A DNA stretch of 64,000 nt from Linnemannia elongata (taxonomy: Eukaryota > Mortierellomycota > Mortierellomycetes > Mortierellales > Mortierellaceae). Shown here piece after piece: positions 48,701 to 61,104 of this stretch. Below the pieces are notes generated by a model that was not told where the DNA came from, did no database searches, and was given only the letters and a program-made list of their open reading frames with translations. Every line of letters starts with the position of its first letter. Position 1 is the stretch's first letter. The position numbers were made by a program, and so were the translations under genes. The stretch spans positions 496,001 through 560,000 of the forward strand of contig JAXBDG010000006.1 in NCBI GenBank assembly GCA_036320915.1. Direction: 5' to 3'.

Positions 48701-51524
48701 TTTTTAGATAGCCCTTTTGGATTTGTTGTTGACGAGTCGTGTGGCTGCCTACTTACTGTTGCGTGATCGAAAGAGCAAAGAAGAGTCATTCATCAAACTT
48801 CTTGACCCTGTTGCCCAGTACGTGTGACACCACCCCTTTACCTTGTTCTGAGGTTGTTCGAACAATCCCTCCTTTTCTTTGAGTAATTGAGTTGGTCTGT
48901 ATCGAGTCCAGGGGTTAGTTAGGGGTTGAAAAGAGAGTTCTTGACGAATACTATTATTGTGGATAAACGTGGATATGGTTGCCCCACTTTGATACTCATG
49001 AACGTTATTATCAACCAACTACTACTACCTCTTCAATTAGGATTGTCTGTTAAAAGACATATGCCAATCCACTCCGAACTCCTGAGAAAAAAAAAAAAAA
49101 AAGATGTGATAAATCAGCTTGTGGTTTGCCTGAAAGAAAAGGCACCATGGCGGGCGAGTGGTAAAACGACCGAGAGTGGATCCTCATCATCCGTGCACAA
49201 ATAGGTTGACAGCCCGAGAAACAGAAACAACAAGAATCGAGAAGGCGTATTGATAGACGGGACGTTCTCGGTTGTTTATTCTCAACCAGAGGAACGAGGG
49301 AGAAGCGTTGTTCCATGTTTTTGTTCGCCCATCTATCTCTCTCTCTCTTTCTCTTGCCGACCTGGAATATCGTTGATTTTGTTCATAGCCCTTTCCATCA
49401 AAGCTGTAGATGCTCTCCTTTGCCTCCATGCAAACTGTGTGTTGACATGTCCCTATGCGACGTCATAGGCAACTCGGAAACTGATCGTAGATGACCGTGA
49501 CGAACGGACGGGAAGCAGAGGCTGGACTTGGAATATACATGGCAATGCCGAGGTCTTTCCTACTAGGAATAAAAAGAACGGGCATGGCCGACCATTTATT
49601 TTGACCCAATGGTTGTGATCATTGCGACCACCTTGTTCATCCAGTGGTCAATATTCAACCATAGCTCTCGCCATACAAAACAAATGTCACACATCTACGA
49701 ACATGGAGAACGCGGAAGAGAGGTTGTAGTTAGGGCGAGTTCCCACGAACAAGAAAACAACGGGGCAGCCCAACCACGTCGCTCCAAATGCGAACGACTG
49801 ATAAAGACTGGAAATGAGAATACTGGCGTACGAATGGTGTTACTCCATGTCGCCTTTTGATGGTCCGAGTGACGTTTTTTCTCACACTCATGGTGGAGGG
49901 AGTCCGAAGAGAAGAAGAAGTACTCTTTATTGGAGTGAATGAGTGAGGGTGTATGCTTGGTTGACTCAAGAGGCACTCTCATCGTTTCAAGCAAACGTTT
50001 GATGGGCAGCACAGTATCAGTCCACTTCGCCTGATTACAACAAGAAGTACAGGGAGCGAGCGAGAGCGAGAGCAAGAGAGAGGGTCTAAGGGGTGTCAAA
50101 GAGCATTTTAGTAAGAAAAGATACGTTATTGTTGGCCAACGAGAGTCAACCGTGGTCGTGTGGGTGTTGCACAAAGAAAGGTAAAAAAAATGCTTTTCAA
50201 TTGAGGAGAACAAGGTGTTTAGGCAAGGGTTTTGGTTGTCCGTTGAGTGTTTATGGGTGCGTGTGTGTGTGAGCAAAAACCACAAGAAAGAGAGACAAAG
50301 TGGGTAATAAAACGAGCGAGCACGGATAGCTAAAAAGCAATTGAGGCAACGCTAAACACCTTGATCGCTATCGGTCGGTCGGTTGGGCACCTTTAGTGAA
50401 GTGAAAAGGGACAGTGAGGTTCAATAGGAAGAACAAAGTAGCGTGAGAGAGACGTTTAGGATAACAGTTTTTTGTTATGTGCCCTTGGCAGGCTATTTTT
50501 TCTACGATTGCCTTCGTTCTCCGCCTCGCTTATATTTTTTCACATCCAACAAGCCTACAGCCGGCGATATCGTTTCTTAATCCTCACTTTTTTTTTTCGT
50601 ATTCCGTCCGGGAGGTGCCTGGGGACGAAACAGATAGACTGTTTTTCTCCGAGGACGGTAGTGGGAAAGGTTTGAGTACCTGTAAGGGCATAAAGAGGGA
50701 TCGAAGCATTGGAGGGTTGGGGATTGGTCTTGTTAGTCAAAAGCAAGCAGGGGTACAAGGAGGTAAGAGACCTTTGACATTTGAATGAATGCACGTAATG
50801 TATCTCTTTCTCTCCCTCAGTATCTGAGCTTTCTTGTAAGAGATGGACGACACGTACGAGTATCTCTCTAGGTAGCTCTTTGCGGGTACTGTCTGATGGC
50901 TGCATATTAAGCCTTAGAGAAACAAGCGATTCATGTTCTTAAGGTACCAAATGATGGGTATTTTTTGATTCCTGATGAACTATGTCTAAATACTCTATCA
51001 GTTTCATTTTCTGATGGGATTGATACATGCAACGGGACAAGGTCTAGCAGAAATGAAGATAGCCACTGATCTGCAAAGGGCGTGTGCTATGCGACAATGG
51101 TAGGCTAGGTAAGGTGTCTAGAAAGTAAGGACAAGGGTTGAATGGGATATCATGAGGGAACAACGGGAAGAGGATCAGCATCTATTCTGTCCTCTGTCCC
51201 TGTCGTGCAGGAACAAAAAAAAAGGGTTGGCGTCTCGTCCTCAGACTCACGCACACGATTCGTCCCGCACACATAAAAAAAGGGCAAAGATATTCAATAT
51301 CTCATTCATTTCAATAGAATAGCAATCATTGACTATCGTGCATTTCATTCATTCATTCCTTTCTTTTTCAGTTAGTTACACTCCGCCTCCATTTGAATAA
51401 AAACCATTCAATTCTGAATGGTAACGATGGGGTGGGCAGGGTACACATACACATACACCGTCCGATGGGCCATTGCTCAATCAGACCAACAATGACAATT
51501 GTGAATGGGCACAGCAACGACAGC

Positions 51525-51532
51525 TATAAAAG
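51525..51532 (+). promoter_or_regulatory. Strong TATA box without an assigned gene
   Basis: GCTATAAAAGGGGAC is the best TATA match in the window. A 350-bp pyrimidine-rich leader follows and ends in a CAA repeat and a GTAAGA donor at 51889. Confidence 0.6.
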
Positions 51533-51848
51533 GGGACCTATTCATCGATCCTCCTTCCCCTCCCTTTTTTCCTCTTCTTGTTTCTAGTCTTTTCTCTTTG
51601 TTTTCTAAGCACGTACGCATCCTCATTTTTCATATACATATCGAGTCATACCTCACTTCCTCACCTCCACTCACATACCCTATCCATATCTCAGCATTCA
51701 TTCATTCTTTACTCTCATCCACTCTCTTACTCCTTCGTACACACTCGCATACCATCCACCTCCTTCTCTCCAGCATACCTGATCATCCATCCTTTTCCAT
51801 TCATCATCGCCTTCACATACTTCCTTGATCCTTAACACTACAACGTCA

Positions 51849-51855
51849 CATCAGC

Positions 51856-51887
<32 letters not shown>

Positions 51888-51888
51888 G
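51849..51888 (+). repeat. (CAA)n microsatellite at a splice donor
   Basis: About eleven CAA triplets run directly into CAAGGTAAGA, so the run would form the end of a leader exon. Confidence 0.9.
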
Positions 51889-53261
51889 GTAAGAAACCTC
51901 ACCCCTCTTATCTCTTCTCCTCCTCCTACCTTGTACCTAACGACGATCGGTCGAGGATAATGGCCACAACAGTCAATCAACAACAATAACATGTCGAGAA
52001 AAAAACAGAAATAGTGCGCCCTGGCTAATCAGACTGCGGCGATCAAAAAAAAAAAAGAATTATTGCTCCAGGGTGTCTCGGTTGGTTCACTGGTGCACTG
52101 TCATTGTCAGTGCATGTATGTGTGTGTATCTTTCCCTTCGGAGCCTTCTGGACTTTTAGTTGGTTTGTTTCCTTGCAAAGTAAAAATGAATGAAGGAAGA
52201 GGGGCTATTCCGCCGTGACCGAGTGACAGTTGAACAGAGGGAACAGAAAAAGAAGACGTACTCGTGTGATGGTACCTTTGCAAACGGACCACCTGAGCAC
52301 GGGACCGGCATGAGAGGAGAGACGGGACCGGCAGGCAGGCTGGGCGGATGACTGGCTGACTATTTGCTGAAGGGTTTCACATTCAGTATCAAGAAAATGG
52401 CACGCTCAGAGAGAAGAAGAAATGCTTAAAGCGAGTTGGGGTGCTCGTGGTTGAGATTCACAACAACGGTTGGTAGTGTCAAAACAACAACAACAACAAC
52501 AATTAAGGACCTGAACATATGAGAAGCAATTGGGTCAATCGCAATCGCATACTGAAGGAAAGAAGACCAAAAAAAAAAACCAAAGCAAACACACCGTTGG
52601 GTTCATCCATCGATAAGAGGACCCTTTTAACTACTTAATCCCTTCAACTTTTCTTTCTTTCTCACCAATATTCCATTCCTTTTTTTTTTTTCTTTCTTTC
52701 TTCTTCTCCTTTGCTCTCACATATCATTATTCCTCTCCTCCTTTTTTTCCTCTCTCTTTTCTCTGCTTCTTTGTTTTCATTCACTTTCCCTTCTCTCGCC
52801 TCAACTCTTGTTTCTTTCCTCTGGCATTCACTCCTTCACCTTCACCTTCCTCCCTTTCTATCCTTTTTTCTCATTCGCCTTCTCACTCACACTCACCCGC
52901 ATACTCTCACGACCCATTCACTCCATTCAACGCCCACCCACCACCGCCACTCGCCTTGGTTGTCAACGCTACCCCTATTCATACCCCACGACACCTTATT
53001 ATACGATACCCTACTCTTCCTTTCCCTTACCTTCCCTTCCCTTCCTTTACCCCAACAACACAATAACCACATCGTCGCACTAACTAACGCACATCCTCCA
53101 AAATAACATACGACAACGACGCCTCATAGGACACACATATACGACACATACCTTCTCCAACTTTCCTCACACGATCACATCATCGATTACCCGTTGTTGT
53201 ACTACCATCCTACCTTCAATATACACAAACCAGTAAGTCATTTCAACAAATCTAGAACTCT

Positions 53262-53263
<2 letters not shown>

Positions 53264-53301
<38 letters not shown>
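53264..53301 (+). repeat. Poly-T tract, 38 nt
   Basis: The longest homopolymer of the window; it begins about 35 bp after a GTAAGT donor motif. Confidence 0.95.
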
Positions 53302-53536
53302 CATTTTAGTATGCAAGAGGAGCGGAGGTGGGATTTCATTTTTGCTTTCTCTGCCGTGAAAAAAAAAGAGGAGACGAATGCACACCAGGGTGGCGCTTAC
53401 ATACACACACTGGAAGGCGGGTTGGGGTTGTCATTCAGCCCCGATGAGAGAAGTTCCTTCTAGTCCTTCTTTTTTACTCTTTGGCTCTCCCTCGGTCCAT
53501 AAACTGGTACGGGATGGGTATCATTACCTATGTACC

Positions 53537-53542
53537 TTTTTT

Positions 53543-53578
<36 letters not shown>

Positions 53579-53580
53579 TC
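53537..53580 (+). repeat. (TTTC)n microsatellite
   Basis: About eleven TTTC units. Translations across it are artefacts. Confidence 0.95.
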
Positions 53581-56220
53581 ATTTGTTCTTGTTTATTCTG
53601 TTTCCTTTGCAGAAACCCCGTTTTCTTTTTCATCACCTGTTTAATCTTTCTCGTCTTCATCTGTTTAACGAAATACACGGGGGAAGTGAATGGCATCAGC
53701 CGTTTAATTGCTATCTATCTATCATCAAGGACAATCATCATCAACTAGACGTGAACTAGCTGTCATATTGTTGAGCAAGCTGAGGGGATGGGGTAAAGAG
53801 CTCATCATTATTATCGTCATGGTGGTTTATGAGGATATAGGCCAATTTATGACGGGAACCTTGTTTTCTTTTGTTTGTGTCATGACAGACATGACACGGC
53901 CCACTCCAGTCCGTCTTACCTGGCGGGACTTGCAGGCTGATGGACTACTGGCCAGGCCTAAGGTTCAAAACTCCCGCTCGCTTCGGTCATCACTTTTCAT
54001 TTGCATTTGCATTTCCATGGATTATTCTTTACTTTCTATTCTTCCTCTCTTCGCCTCTACAGAAGGAACAATTACTATATACCATTACCACACTACAAAG
54101 TGAGTTTCTCGTTAGCTTCATTTTCATTTCACTATCTCCCTCCCTCTCCCCTTTCATATCCCCTCCCACCCCTTCCATGTTGCATGTTGTCTTGTTGTTG
54201 TCATAGTCTTGATCAAGGACGATGGTTGCAACGGCGCCTTATTCTCGAATCACATCGCGTTATTTTTCATCCTTTTTTGTTTCTCCTTCGCTCTTTCCCT
54301 TCCTGTTTTATCTACCTTGTTGAGTTGTGTCGTGTGGTCATTTGCGTACAACGGACAAAAAGGGGGACGGAAGGGGCAGAGAGACATATAGACGAGGGAA
54401 GGATACAAAAAGTCAGTGTGTCGCGAAACAAAGTGAGTAGGCTTCGCTTCCTCATTTTGGTTTGTGTGAATAGTGCCTTTATGTTCATCTCCATCTGACG
54501 ATTGTGATTCAGTCAGTTAACTAGGTAGGGTTTTAAAGGCAAGTGGTACTGTAGGAGGGAAAGAGAAATGAGGCAAAGAATATAAGGGGGAAAGGGGATG
54601 AGCAGGAGGGGGAGAAAGGGGCATGCATTATGCGAGGCAGGGTTGTGGCGAAAAAAAAAAAAAAAAAAAAAAAAAAGGTGGCCTGTGTGTTCATTTTTTG
54701 TTGTGAAGCAAGGGTTCGTTTTTTTTTGTTGCACGACACCACACGACCTTGCGTAAAGGACGACAATCGACGGTAAAGAAAACAAGGAGAAGGTTGGGAA
54801 TTGGCTTGAGAGCAAATGTGTAAAGGACGGGGGAACGGGAATTAGCTTGTTTCTTCTCTTTCCTTCTTGTTGACGATGAAAACAAGGCTTTCTACTTTCA
54901 CCTCGTTCGGCCGCTTCACGTAGAAGTAGCAAACAGGAGTGAGCAGTAATCAAGTGAAGGGAGAAAGGAAGAGGCATGTCGCCCATAGGAAAACATGGCG
55001 AGGAGACCGATGCTAGAGGCATTGTTTATGGTCATTTTATCCCTCGTTGCCATCCTCGGGCTGGTTACCGAAAATTAGATGACTTTTCTTGAAATCAATC
55101 ACAACAAGGAAGTGAAGGCATCATGGTGCAAAAAGTCAAGAAGAGGAAGCGACAATGGCTTGATTGGCTCATCATCCCCTGCTCGTTACCCTGCCCTTTC
55201 TCTCACTCCTTTTCCACTGTCTTTCGTTAGCGTATCTCTGGTCGTGTTTCTTGCTTTGTTTGTTTTGGTGAAGAGGAGGAAAACATGTAAGGGAAACAGG
55301 AAAACAAACAGTGGGAAGGACGGGAAAGGACGGGCTGGCTGTCCAGTCCTGTAAAGGCGCAGAAAACGAGAGACAGCAGCGCAACAAAAAAAAAAAAAGA
55401 CACGATCCATTGCATGCCCCACACCCACACGACATTTTTTCTAGACTCTCGTTATGCAGTGTGCGTATGTACATGGTTGAACGCATGGCTATCCACCCAT
55501 ACCATCCATCCCATCTCATCCCTTCACTCTCCCTCTGTTGCTTTTGCGTTGCTTTGCAGCCAATCCCATATTTTTTTTCCTCCGCGTATGCAGTCGCATT
55601 CAAATGCTTTCCTATTCCAGTCCTTTTCTTTTTTCCTTTTTTCTCTTTTTTCTCTTTTTCTCTTTTTTTTCTTTTTTTTTTCTCTTCCCCTTTGACATTC
55701 GCTGCATACAAACAAGCATTCTTGCATTTTTTTTTATTTTTTTTTGCACGTCCCCCATTCCTGCTTACCTTGGTTCCTGCTTCTTGTTTATCAATCCTTC
55801 TCGCTCTTTTCTTTTCTCTTCCTCTTCTCTCTCTTTTCTCCTTCCTCTTCTCTTTCTCTCCTCTTTCTTCTCTTCATACCTCTCTTTCCCCTTCATCTTT
55901 CATTCGTCATTAACAGAGCGATACACTGAGCAGAGTACGTCTGAGGCCGACGTTGTTTTGACATTGTGGCCACATTGCTCGTTTCCTCTCTTTTGGAGCT
56001 CTCAATTGCAGTTTCGTTCTGCCAAAACATTTCTTTTTGCTTTCCTCTTTCTTGTTCATGAAGGCGAAACACCCTTCATACCATCTCGTCTTCTTGCTAT
56101 TCACAAAGAAATGAAACAATTTCACCTAACCAAGTCCTTTCTCTTTCTTTATTTTTAGGTACAGCATCAGAGGATACGTCCACCGAGCAAAGCATTTCGC
56201 CCATTGTGACAATCTTCGAG

Positions 56221-57183
56221 GTAACGCAATCAATGCAGCTCAAGTGCAGTGTTTGTTATTCGGGAAATACTCGTCAAGATGGACAACAAGAGGGCAGTCT
56301 ACGGTGGGACATGGACCATGGATCATGGATAGAGGACTACAGATGCGGGACGATGCAGCAATCGATCACAATTGGTGCGGTCATATCTAGGCCTCAATTT
56401 TTTTTTTTCATTATCCATTTATCGTGCTCACACTTTTTCTCCCTCGCTTCAACCTTGAGGGGAGAAAGGCGAAAAGGATGAATCGGATATGAAAAGACAA
56501 TGTCTGGCAGACGGGAAAGAACAAATGGATCCTGGGAAGATAAACAAAAAGAAAAAAGAACAAAAGGCAGACCGTTTAAACTTATGATGATATCATGATG
56601 TCCATGGCAAACAAAACGAGTTTGCCACTGCAAACCTCTTGTTCGTCCGGATGTGGGCTCGTGCCTCTTATCGCTTCTCATTTGTGGCAGACATGAGGAG
56701 GGAGGGGGTGCGATGGTCTGTTTTCTGTTGTGAATCGCTCACTCTCGATCGCTGTCGATGTCTGTGCTGGGTGTGGGAACTCTTGGGGGCACAAGGGACC
56801 TAACGGTCCAGACTAAACCCTCATCAAAATAGATAGGTGGTCAAAGCAAAATGTCGTATTTTGAACCAAATCCTAACCATTTTTGCCCTACTTTCTCTTT
56901 TCTTCACCTTAACAATCACCATTTTTAATATTTGACGGATTACTCCCCTTTCCCTCTCCTTCTCCTCCCTTCCTTCCTCGACGACACCGTCTTTTGGTTC
57001 CTTTCCCTTTGACAAAAAACACTGCCCCTTCCCTGCTTAATCTGTACCCATCACAAACAACCTCCTCCCTCCCCTTGCTCAACTAGATCAATACTCGACC
57101 ACCTCCCTCCTCTTTTTCTTCTAACCACCAACACATAAACAAACAAACAGCCACAAAGGGAACCAACACCGCGTAAACAGCAA
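56221..57183 (+). promoter_or_regulatory. Upstream region and leader of the VTC-like gene
   Basis: The last ~200 bp are C/T-rich then CA/AA-rich (AACAAACAAACAGCCACAAA) directly before the ATG at 57184, the common leader layout here. No TATA box was recognised. The open frame continuing from 56159 to 56481 ends in a T-run and is not supported as coding. Confidence 0.35.
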
Positions 57184-60100
57184 ATGAAATTCGGCTCACA
57201 ACTCAAGGCAAATCGCGCTCCTCATTGGAAATACCACTTTGTCGACTATGATGGCCTCAAGGCCCACCTTAAGTCCAAGAGCCACGAGAGGGACTTTACG
57301 GACCAGGACGAAGCCGACTTTGTCAAGCTGTTGAATGCCGAACTCGAAAAGGTAAAGAAACACAAGGAAAAAAGGGAGATTTTCTATCATGCCCTCTTTT
57401 GGCCGCATTTTCGTTGCTGTTCTAGCGCTCAAGCGCATAGTCTTGACTAAAATAGTCTTTACCACAGTGACCTTGCCTAACCACCTTACTGTCGCTCTAT
57501 TTATCACGTGCTTGTTTAACTTTTTGCTTTACCCCCTGCTTTCCTTGGTTGGTGCGCATTACGCATTTTCCTTTACTTCTCCTTCCTTGTCCTCGCTCTC
57601 TCCTTGTTCAATCGAATTTAGGTCGCATCTTTTCAAACAATGAAGTTGGGCGAGGTCCAGAGGCGGACAGAGCACTGCGAGTTCACAATCCGACAGCATC
57701 AATTGCCCTCTGGCAAGACGTCCGAGAAACTCACACTGGCATCATTCGTCGTGACAGAGTCCGAGATCAATAAGATTACCCAGGACCTGCAAGACCTGGC
57801 TCATTTCCAGCGCCTCAACTACACTGCCTTCCTAAAGATCATCAAGAAACACGACAAGCATACCGGCTTCACCCTCCGCGCCCACTTTATGAACTTTCAG
57901 CTCAACAGCTTTCCCTTCCACAAGGAGAGTTTTGCCCCCCTTGTCAGCCGTCTCTCGACCCTCTACAACATTGTCCGCACAGGAGCCGCACCGGCAGTCA
58001 CCAAGGCCCAGTCAATCGATTCGGAAGAAGATGAGGAGCTGGAACGCCCCGGCTGCATACCTAGGAAGACGGCCTTCTGGGTTCACCCCGACAGTATCAT
58101 GGACCTCAAAATGTTGATCCTCAAGTATCTGCCTCTAGTTGTCTACGAGCCTACGCCTGCCTTGAACTCATCTCATCGTTCGACCAGTCAATTGAGTTCC
58201 TACCTTGCCAGCGAGAGCCCCGTCTCGACCGTCTATCTGGACAATGCCGACTTTGATCTTTACATGTCTCAGGTGGAAAATCGGGACCGCAGTGAGACGA
58301 TCCGCCTCCGTTGGTATGGTTCTGAGCAGAAGCAGATGTGGGTCGAGCACCAGCAGCGGAGTATCCAATCGAACAACGGATCAACATCGCCTTCCTCTTC
58401 GTCGTCGCCAGGAACAGCTCTCGCTCCTTCGCCCAACCTGGACGAGCCTATTGTGACCAAGCATCGGTTCCAGATCAAGTCCAAGAATGTTCCCAAGCTC
58501 CTTCAAGGATCGGCCAAGATCGACAAGATTCTGGAGCAGTTGCGTCTGGCGGGACAGAAAACCGAGCAGGAGATTCAGGATTTTGAGGCGTCGACCCGGA
58601 TAGTCCAGTCTCGGATCAAGAAGCGTGGACTTCAGCCTGTGACCCAAACTTTCTTCAACAGGACGGCCTTCCAAGTGCCTGGCGATGCCCGTGTCCGGAT
58701 TACGATTGATACTGATGTGGTCATGGTTCGTGAGAGGGCATTGGAGCCCTCGGACTTGTTTGAGCGCCCCTGGGTCCCCACAGAGTTGCAAGCGGAGAAC
58801 TATCCCTTCACGCAGGTGCCCGAGCACAACATTGTCCGATTCCCTTATGCGATCATACAGATCCGGACGTTGACTGAGCCTCAGGAGGAGATCCCCAGCT
58901 GGGTTGATACGATTGGACAGAGCCACTTGGTGGAGATGGTGCCCAACTTTACCAAGGACCAGCATGCGATTGCCACCTTGTACGAGTCCCGTGTCGGTCT
59001 TTTGCCATTCTGGGTAAGTCATCGCCTCTCATTTTTTGTTTCATCGCTATTGTATATTTTTCTGTCTTCATTCAGCTGGATATTTCTTTCTTCCATCTCA
59101 TTAACACTCCTTCATTCATCTCGTTATTCTTTACAGTTATCTGACATGGATCGTGACATTCGCAAGCCTGCAATGCTGACGGGCGGATTCTCCCATCGCT
59201 CATCTCTTCAAGATTCCAACTCTAATTCGGGATCCAATGATACTATGACATCTGGAGGATCAACCGATGCCACCACCATCTCGGATTCCGGCTCACCGTA
59301 TTCTCCACCCAGGAAGCCAAGCGGAAAGAATGGATCTTCGTCAAAGTCTTCCCCTCGCCGTTCTGGTTCCTCCAGCAAGAACGCTGCCAAGGAGCAGGAC
59401 ACATATACCCCACCGGGTGTGACGTTTGATGAGGAGGTCCAGGATCTGGTGGCCGTCTCACGGATGATGATTGAGCGTCAGGAAGGAGCTGAGGCTGCAT
59501 TTGTCGATGCCCAGAAGAAGAAGAACGGTCCTCCTCCATTGCCCAAGGTGACGCGCCCTGTGGTCAGCTGTCTGAAGAAGAAAGGATCGGATACCAGCCT
59601 GCAGAGCCGGAATGGACGGTACGAGCCTGGATTCCGGTATGGAGGTGGCAGTGAAGGATATGGTTCCTCATCGTCGGCTTCTTCAACAGCATCGTCGCCT
59701 ACTTCCTCGTCCAGGAGGAGAAGAAAGCGTGTGACATTCAAGAAGAGCACTGCTCGTCGCTGGTTCGATCACTTGTCTGGCTGGATCCCCTTTATGAGCT
59801 CGCGGTCTGGATATGATGGTCTGGATGACCTTGAGGCCCAGCAGCAGCACCACCAGGCAGAAGAGGACGACACCTTCTGGAGCAGATTGTTCAACAGCAG
59901 GAGCCATTACTACTATGGTAGCTCGGGACGTCGTTACAGTGTGAGCTCGTTGATGTGGACGGGTCTGACGATTGTCAACCTCGGACTGTTGTTTGTTGGC
60001 TTGGTTCTGGCGCTGATAAACCTGGGCGACGGGATCGGCATGGAGGCGGCGTCAATCTTTTTGGTGGTCAGCTGTCTCTGCATGGGCACCTCAGTCTGGG

Positions 60101-60423
60101 CACATTTAATCCATATGGATGGCCAGAGCCGCGGCGAGAACGATGATGACGAGGATCAGGATCCCGATGTGATGCCTTATTCGACGACGTGCATCAGCAC
60201 CAAGAACAATGTCAATGAGCGGACAGGACTCTTGTCGAGGACAAACTCTTCCTCGAGTATTACGACTCAGCAGCAGTACCATAGTCGGTCGTCGTTGTTC
60301 AAGACTCGATGGGTCCGGACTCGTCTGCTGCCTGTGGTGACGTTCTTATGTCTGGTTGTCGTCGTTGGTTTGAACGCTATTGCGCGCGCCTACCCCGGCA
60401 GCGAGGAGATTGGATCCGATTAA
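57184..60423 (+). CDS. VTC-complex SPX protein, Vtc2/Vtc3-like
   Basis: Three exons, 57184-57351, 57622-59013 and 59137-60423, encode 948 residues. Residues 1-~155 form an SPX domain (MKFGSQLKANRAPHWKYHFV, YTAFLKIIKKHDKHTGF), which in this family senses inositol pyrophosphates. Residues ~190-510 match the VTC polyphosphate-polymerase fold (RKTAFWVHPDSIMDLKMLIL, IRLRWYG, NRTAFQVPGDARVRITIDTD, SHLVEMVPNFTKDQHAIATL). The Glu that binds metal in the catalytic subunit Vtc4 appears as Gln in FPYAIIQIRT (about residue 469), and a basic VERK-like motif reads VEHQQR. This suggests an accessory Vtc2/Vtc3-type subunit. A long Ser/Lys-rich linker precedes three membrane segments (about residues 790-930; LTIVNLGLLFVGLVLALINL, VVTFLCLVVVVGLNAIARAY). 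Expected site: vacuole or ER membrane. The 123-nt second intron is stop-free. Confidence 0.85.
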
Positions 60424-60700
60424 GTCTCCTTTTGTTATGTCTTTTTTTTTATTTATTTTTCTATTCGCTTTTTTGTTTTTTTCTTTGCATCCTTTTTGCA
60501 TTTTATACATATACACATACCACCAAAAAAACAAGAAAAACACCCTCTCCCGTCCTCCCCAGCATTCAATTTATACGTTTGCCTTTTTCGCCCTTTTACA
60601 CATTTGTAACATAGTCCCCCCGCCTCGTCAATAAAGTTCATAACTTTTGCATACAATCAATCAGACAACAAAACGTTATCCTTGTGCTTGTTCGCATGTA
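60424..60700. other. 3' flank of the VTC-like gene
   Basis: T-rich flank with CGTCAATAAAGTTC at about 60627, a plausible polyadenylation signal. No gene recognised. Confidence 0.45.
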
Positions 60701-60902
60701 CAGTCAGGTCCCAAAATGTATGGTTCTAAGAAATAGAATACAAATGAATAGGGTCATGTTACCCATTCAAAAAAACTATTTCAAAAGCATAGGTCCAAGG
60801 TGCTGGTACTATAATCCCTTAGTGCCCGCACGGCTACCATTTCTTGAATGAATCGTGTTCATATTTTAAATCCTTAGGCCCATACATTTTGGAACCTGAC
60901 TG
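60701..60902. mobile_element. MITE of Tc1/mariner type, 202 bp
   Basis: Terminal inverted repeats of 23 bp, with one mismatch, start CAGTCAGGTCCCAAAATG on the left and end in TTTTGGAACCTGACTG on the right. Weaker inverted similarity runs a few bases further inside. The element is flanked by TA on both sides (60699-60700 and 60903-60904), the target duplication of Tc1/mariner transposases. The interior encodes nothing. The flanks extend the symmetry (GCATG before, CATGC after), so the empty site would have been the palindrome GCATGTACATGC. Confidence 0.85.
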
Positions 60903-60904
60903 TA

Positions 60905-61104
60905 CATGCCATACCCTGCCTGCCTTTTTTCTTTAGTGGCAAATAATCGTCAATTGTGAGAGGGCAGTCACTATTATGGGGTTAAAAGGCTCCGCCCAAA
61001 GGTCATTTGCAGAGTTAAGTCTCCACTTTTTTTTTGCCTTTTACATTCCATTCATCCTTTCAGGAACCAGGAAACAAAAGGACCTACCAGGAACAAACGA
61101 GGGC
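60905..61104 (+). promoter_or_regulatory. Promoter and leader of the Dus gene
   Basis: Only about 200 bp separate the MITE from the chosen ATG. An upstream in-frame ATG at 60976 would add 43 residues (MGLKGSAQRSFAEL...) that include a phenylalanine-rich T-tract translation, which argues for leader sequence rather than protein. Confidence 0.35.

Larger units (their letters stand above)
43304..51500. other. 8.2-kb region without a convincing gene
   Basis: Homopolymer-rich sequence: A35 at 44544-44578, A20 at 45311-45330, A28 at 45734-45761, A25 at 46242-46266 and a (GA)n run at 43770-43805. Open frames on both strands are short, low complexity and share no domain features. No tRNA, rRNA or snRNA could be recognised. 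Parts will be the 3' flank of the transporter gene. Non-coding transcripts cannot be excluded. Confidence 0.4.
51550..56220 (+). other. Possible intron-rich transcription unit (unassigned)
   Basis: Downstream of the TATA box at 51525 lie several exon-like blocks bounded by splice motifs: leader to 51888 (GTAAGA donor), a block ending at CCAGTAAGTC near 53231, 54063-54099 (CTCTACAG acceptor, GTGAGT donor), 55917-55934 (AACAG acceptor, GTACGT donor) and 56159-56220 (TTTTTAG acceptor, GTAACG donor). The last two blocks can be read together as open (RYTEQSTASEDTSTEQSISP). No family was recognised. It may be a spliced 5' leader of the VTC-like gene at 57184, a separate small gene or a non-coding RNA. 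Confidence 0.3.

Noticed and set aside
55172..55913. Overlapping plus and minus open frames of 180-200 residues
   Set aside because: They mirror a (T/C)-rich tract and are composed of Phe/Ser/Leu or Lys/Arg/Glu runs only.
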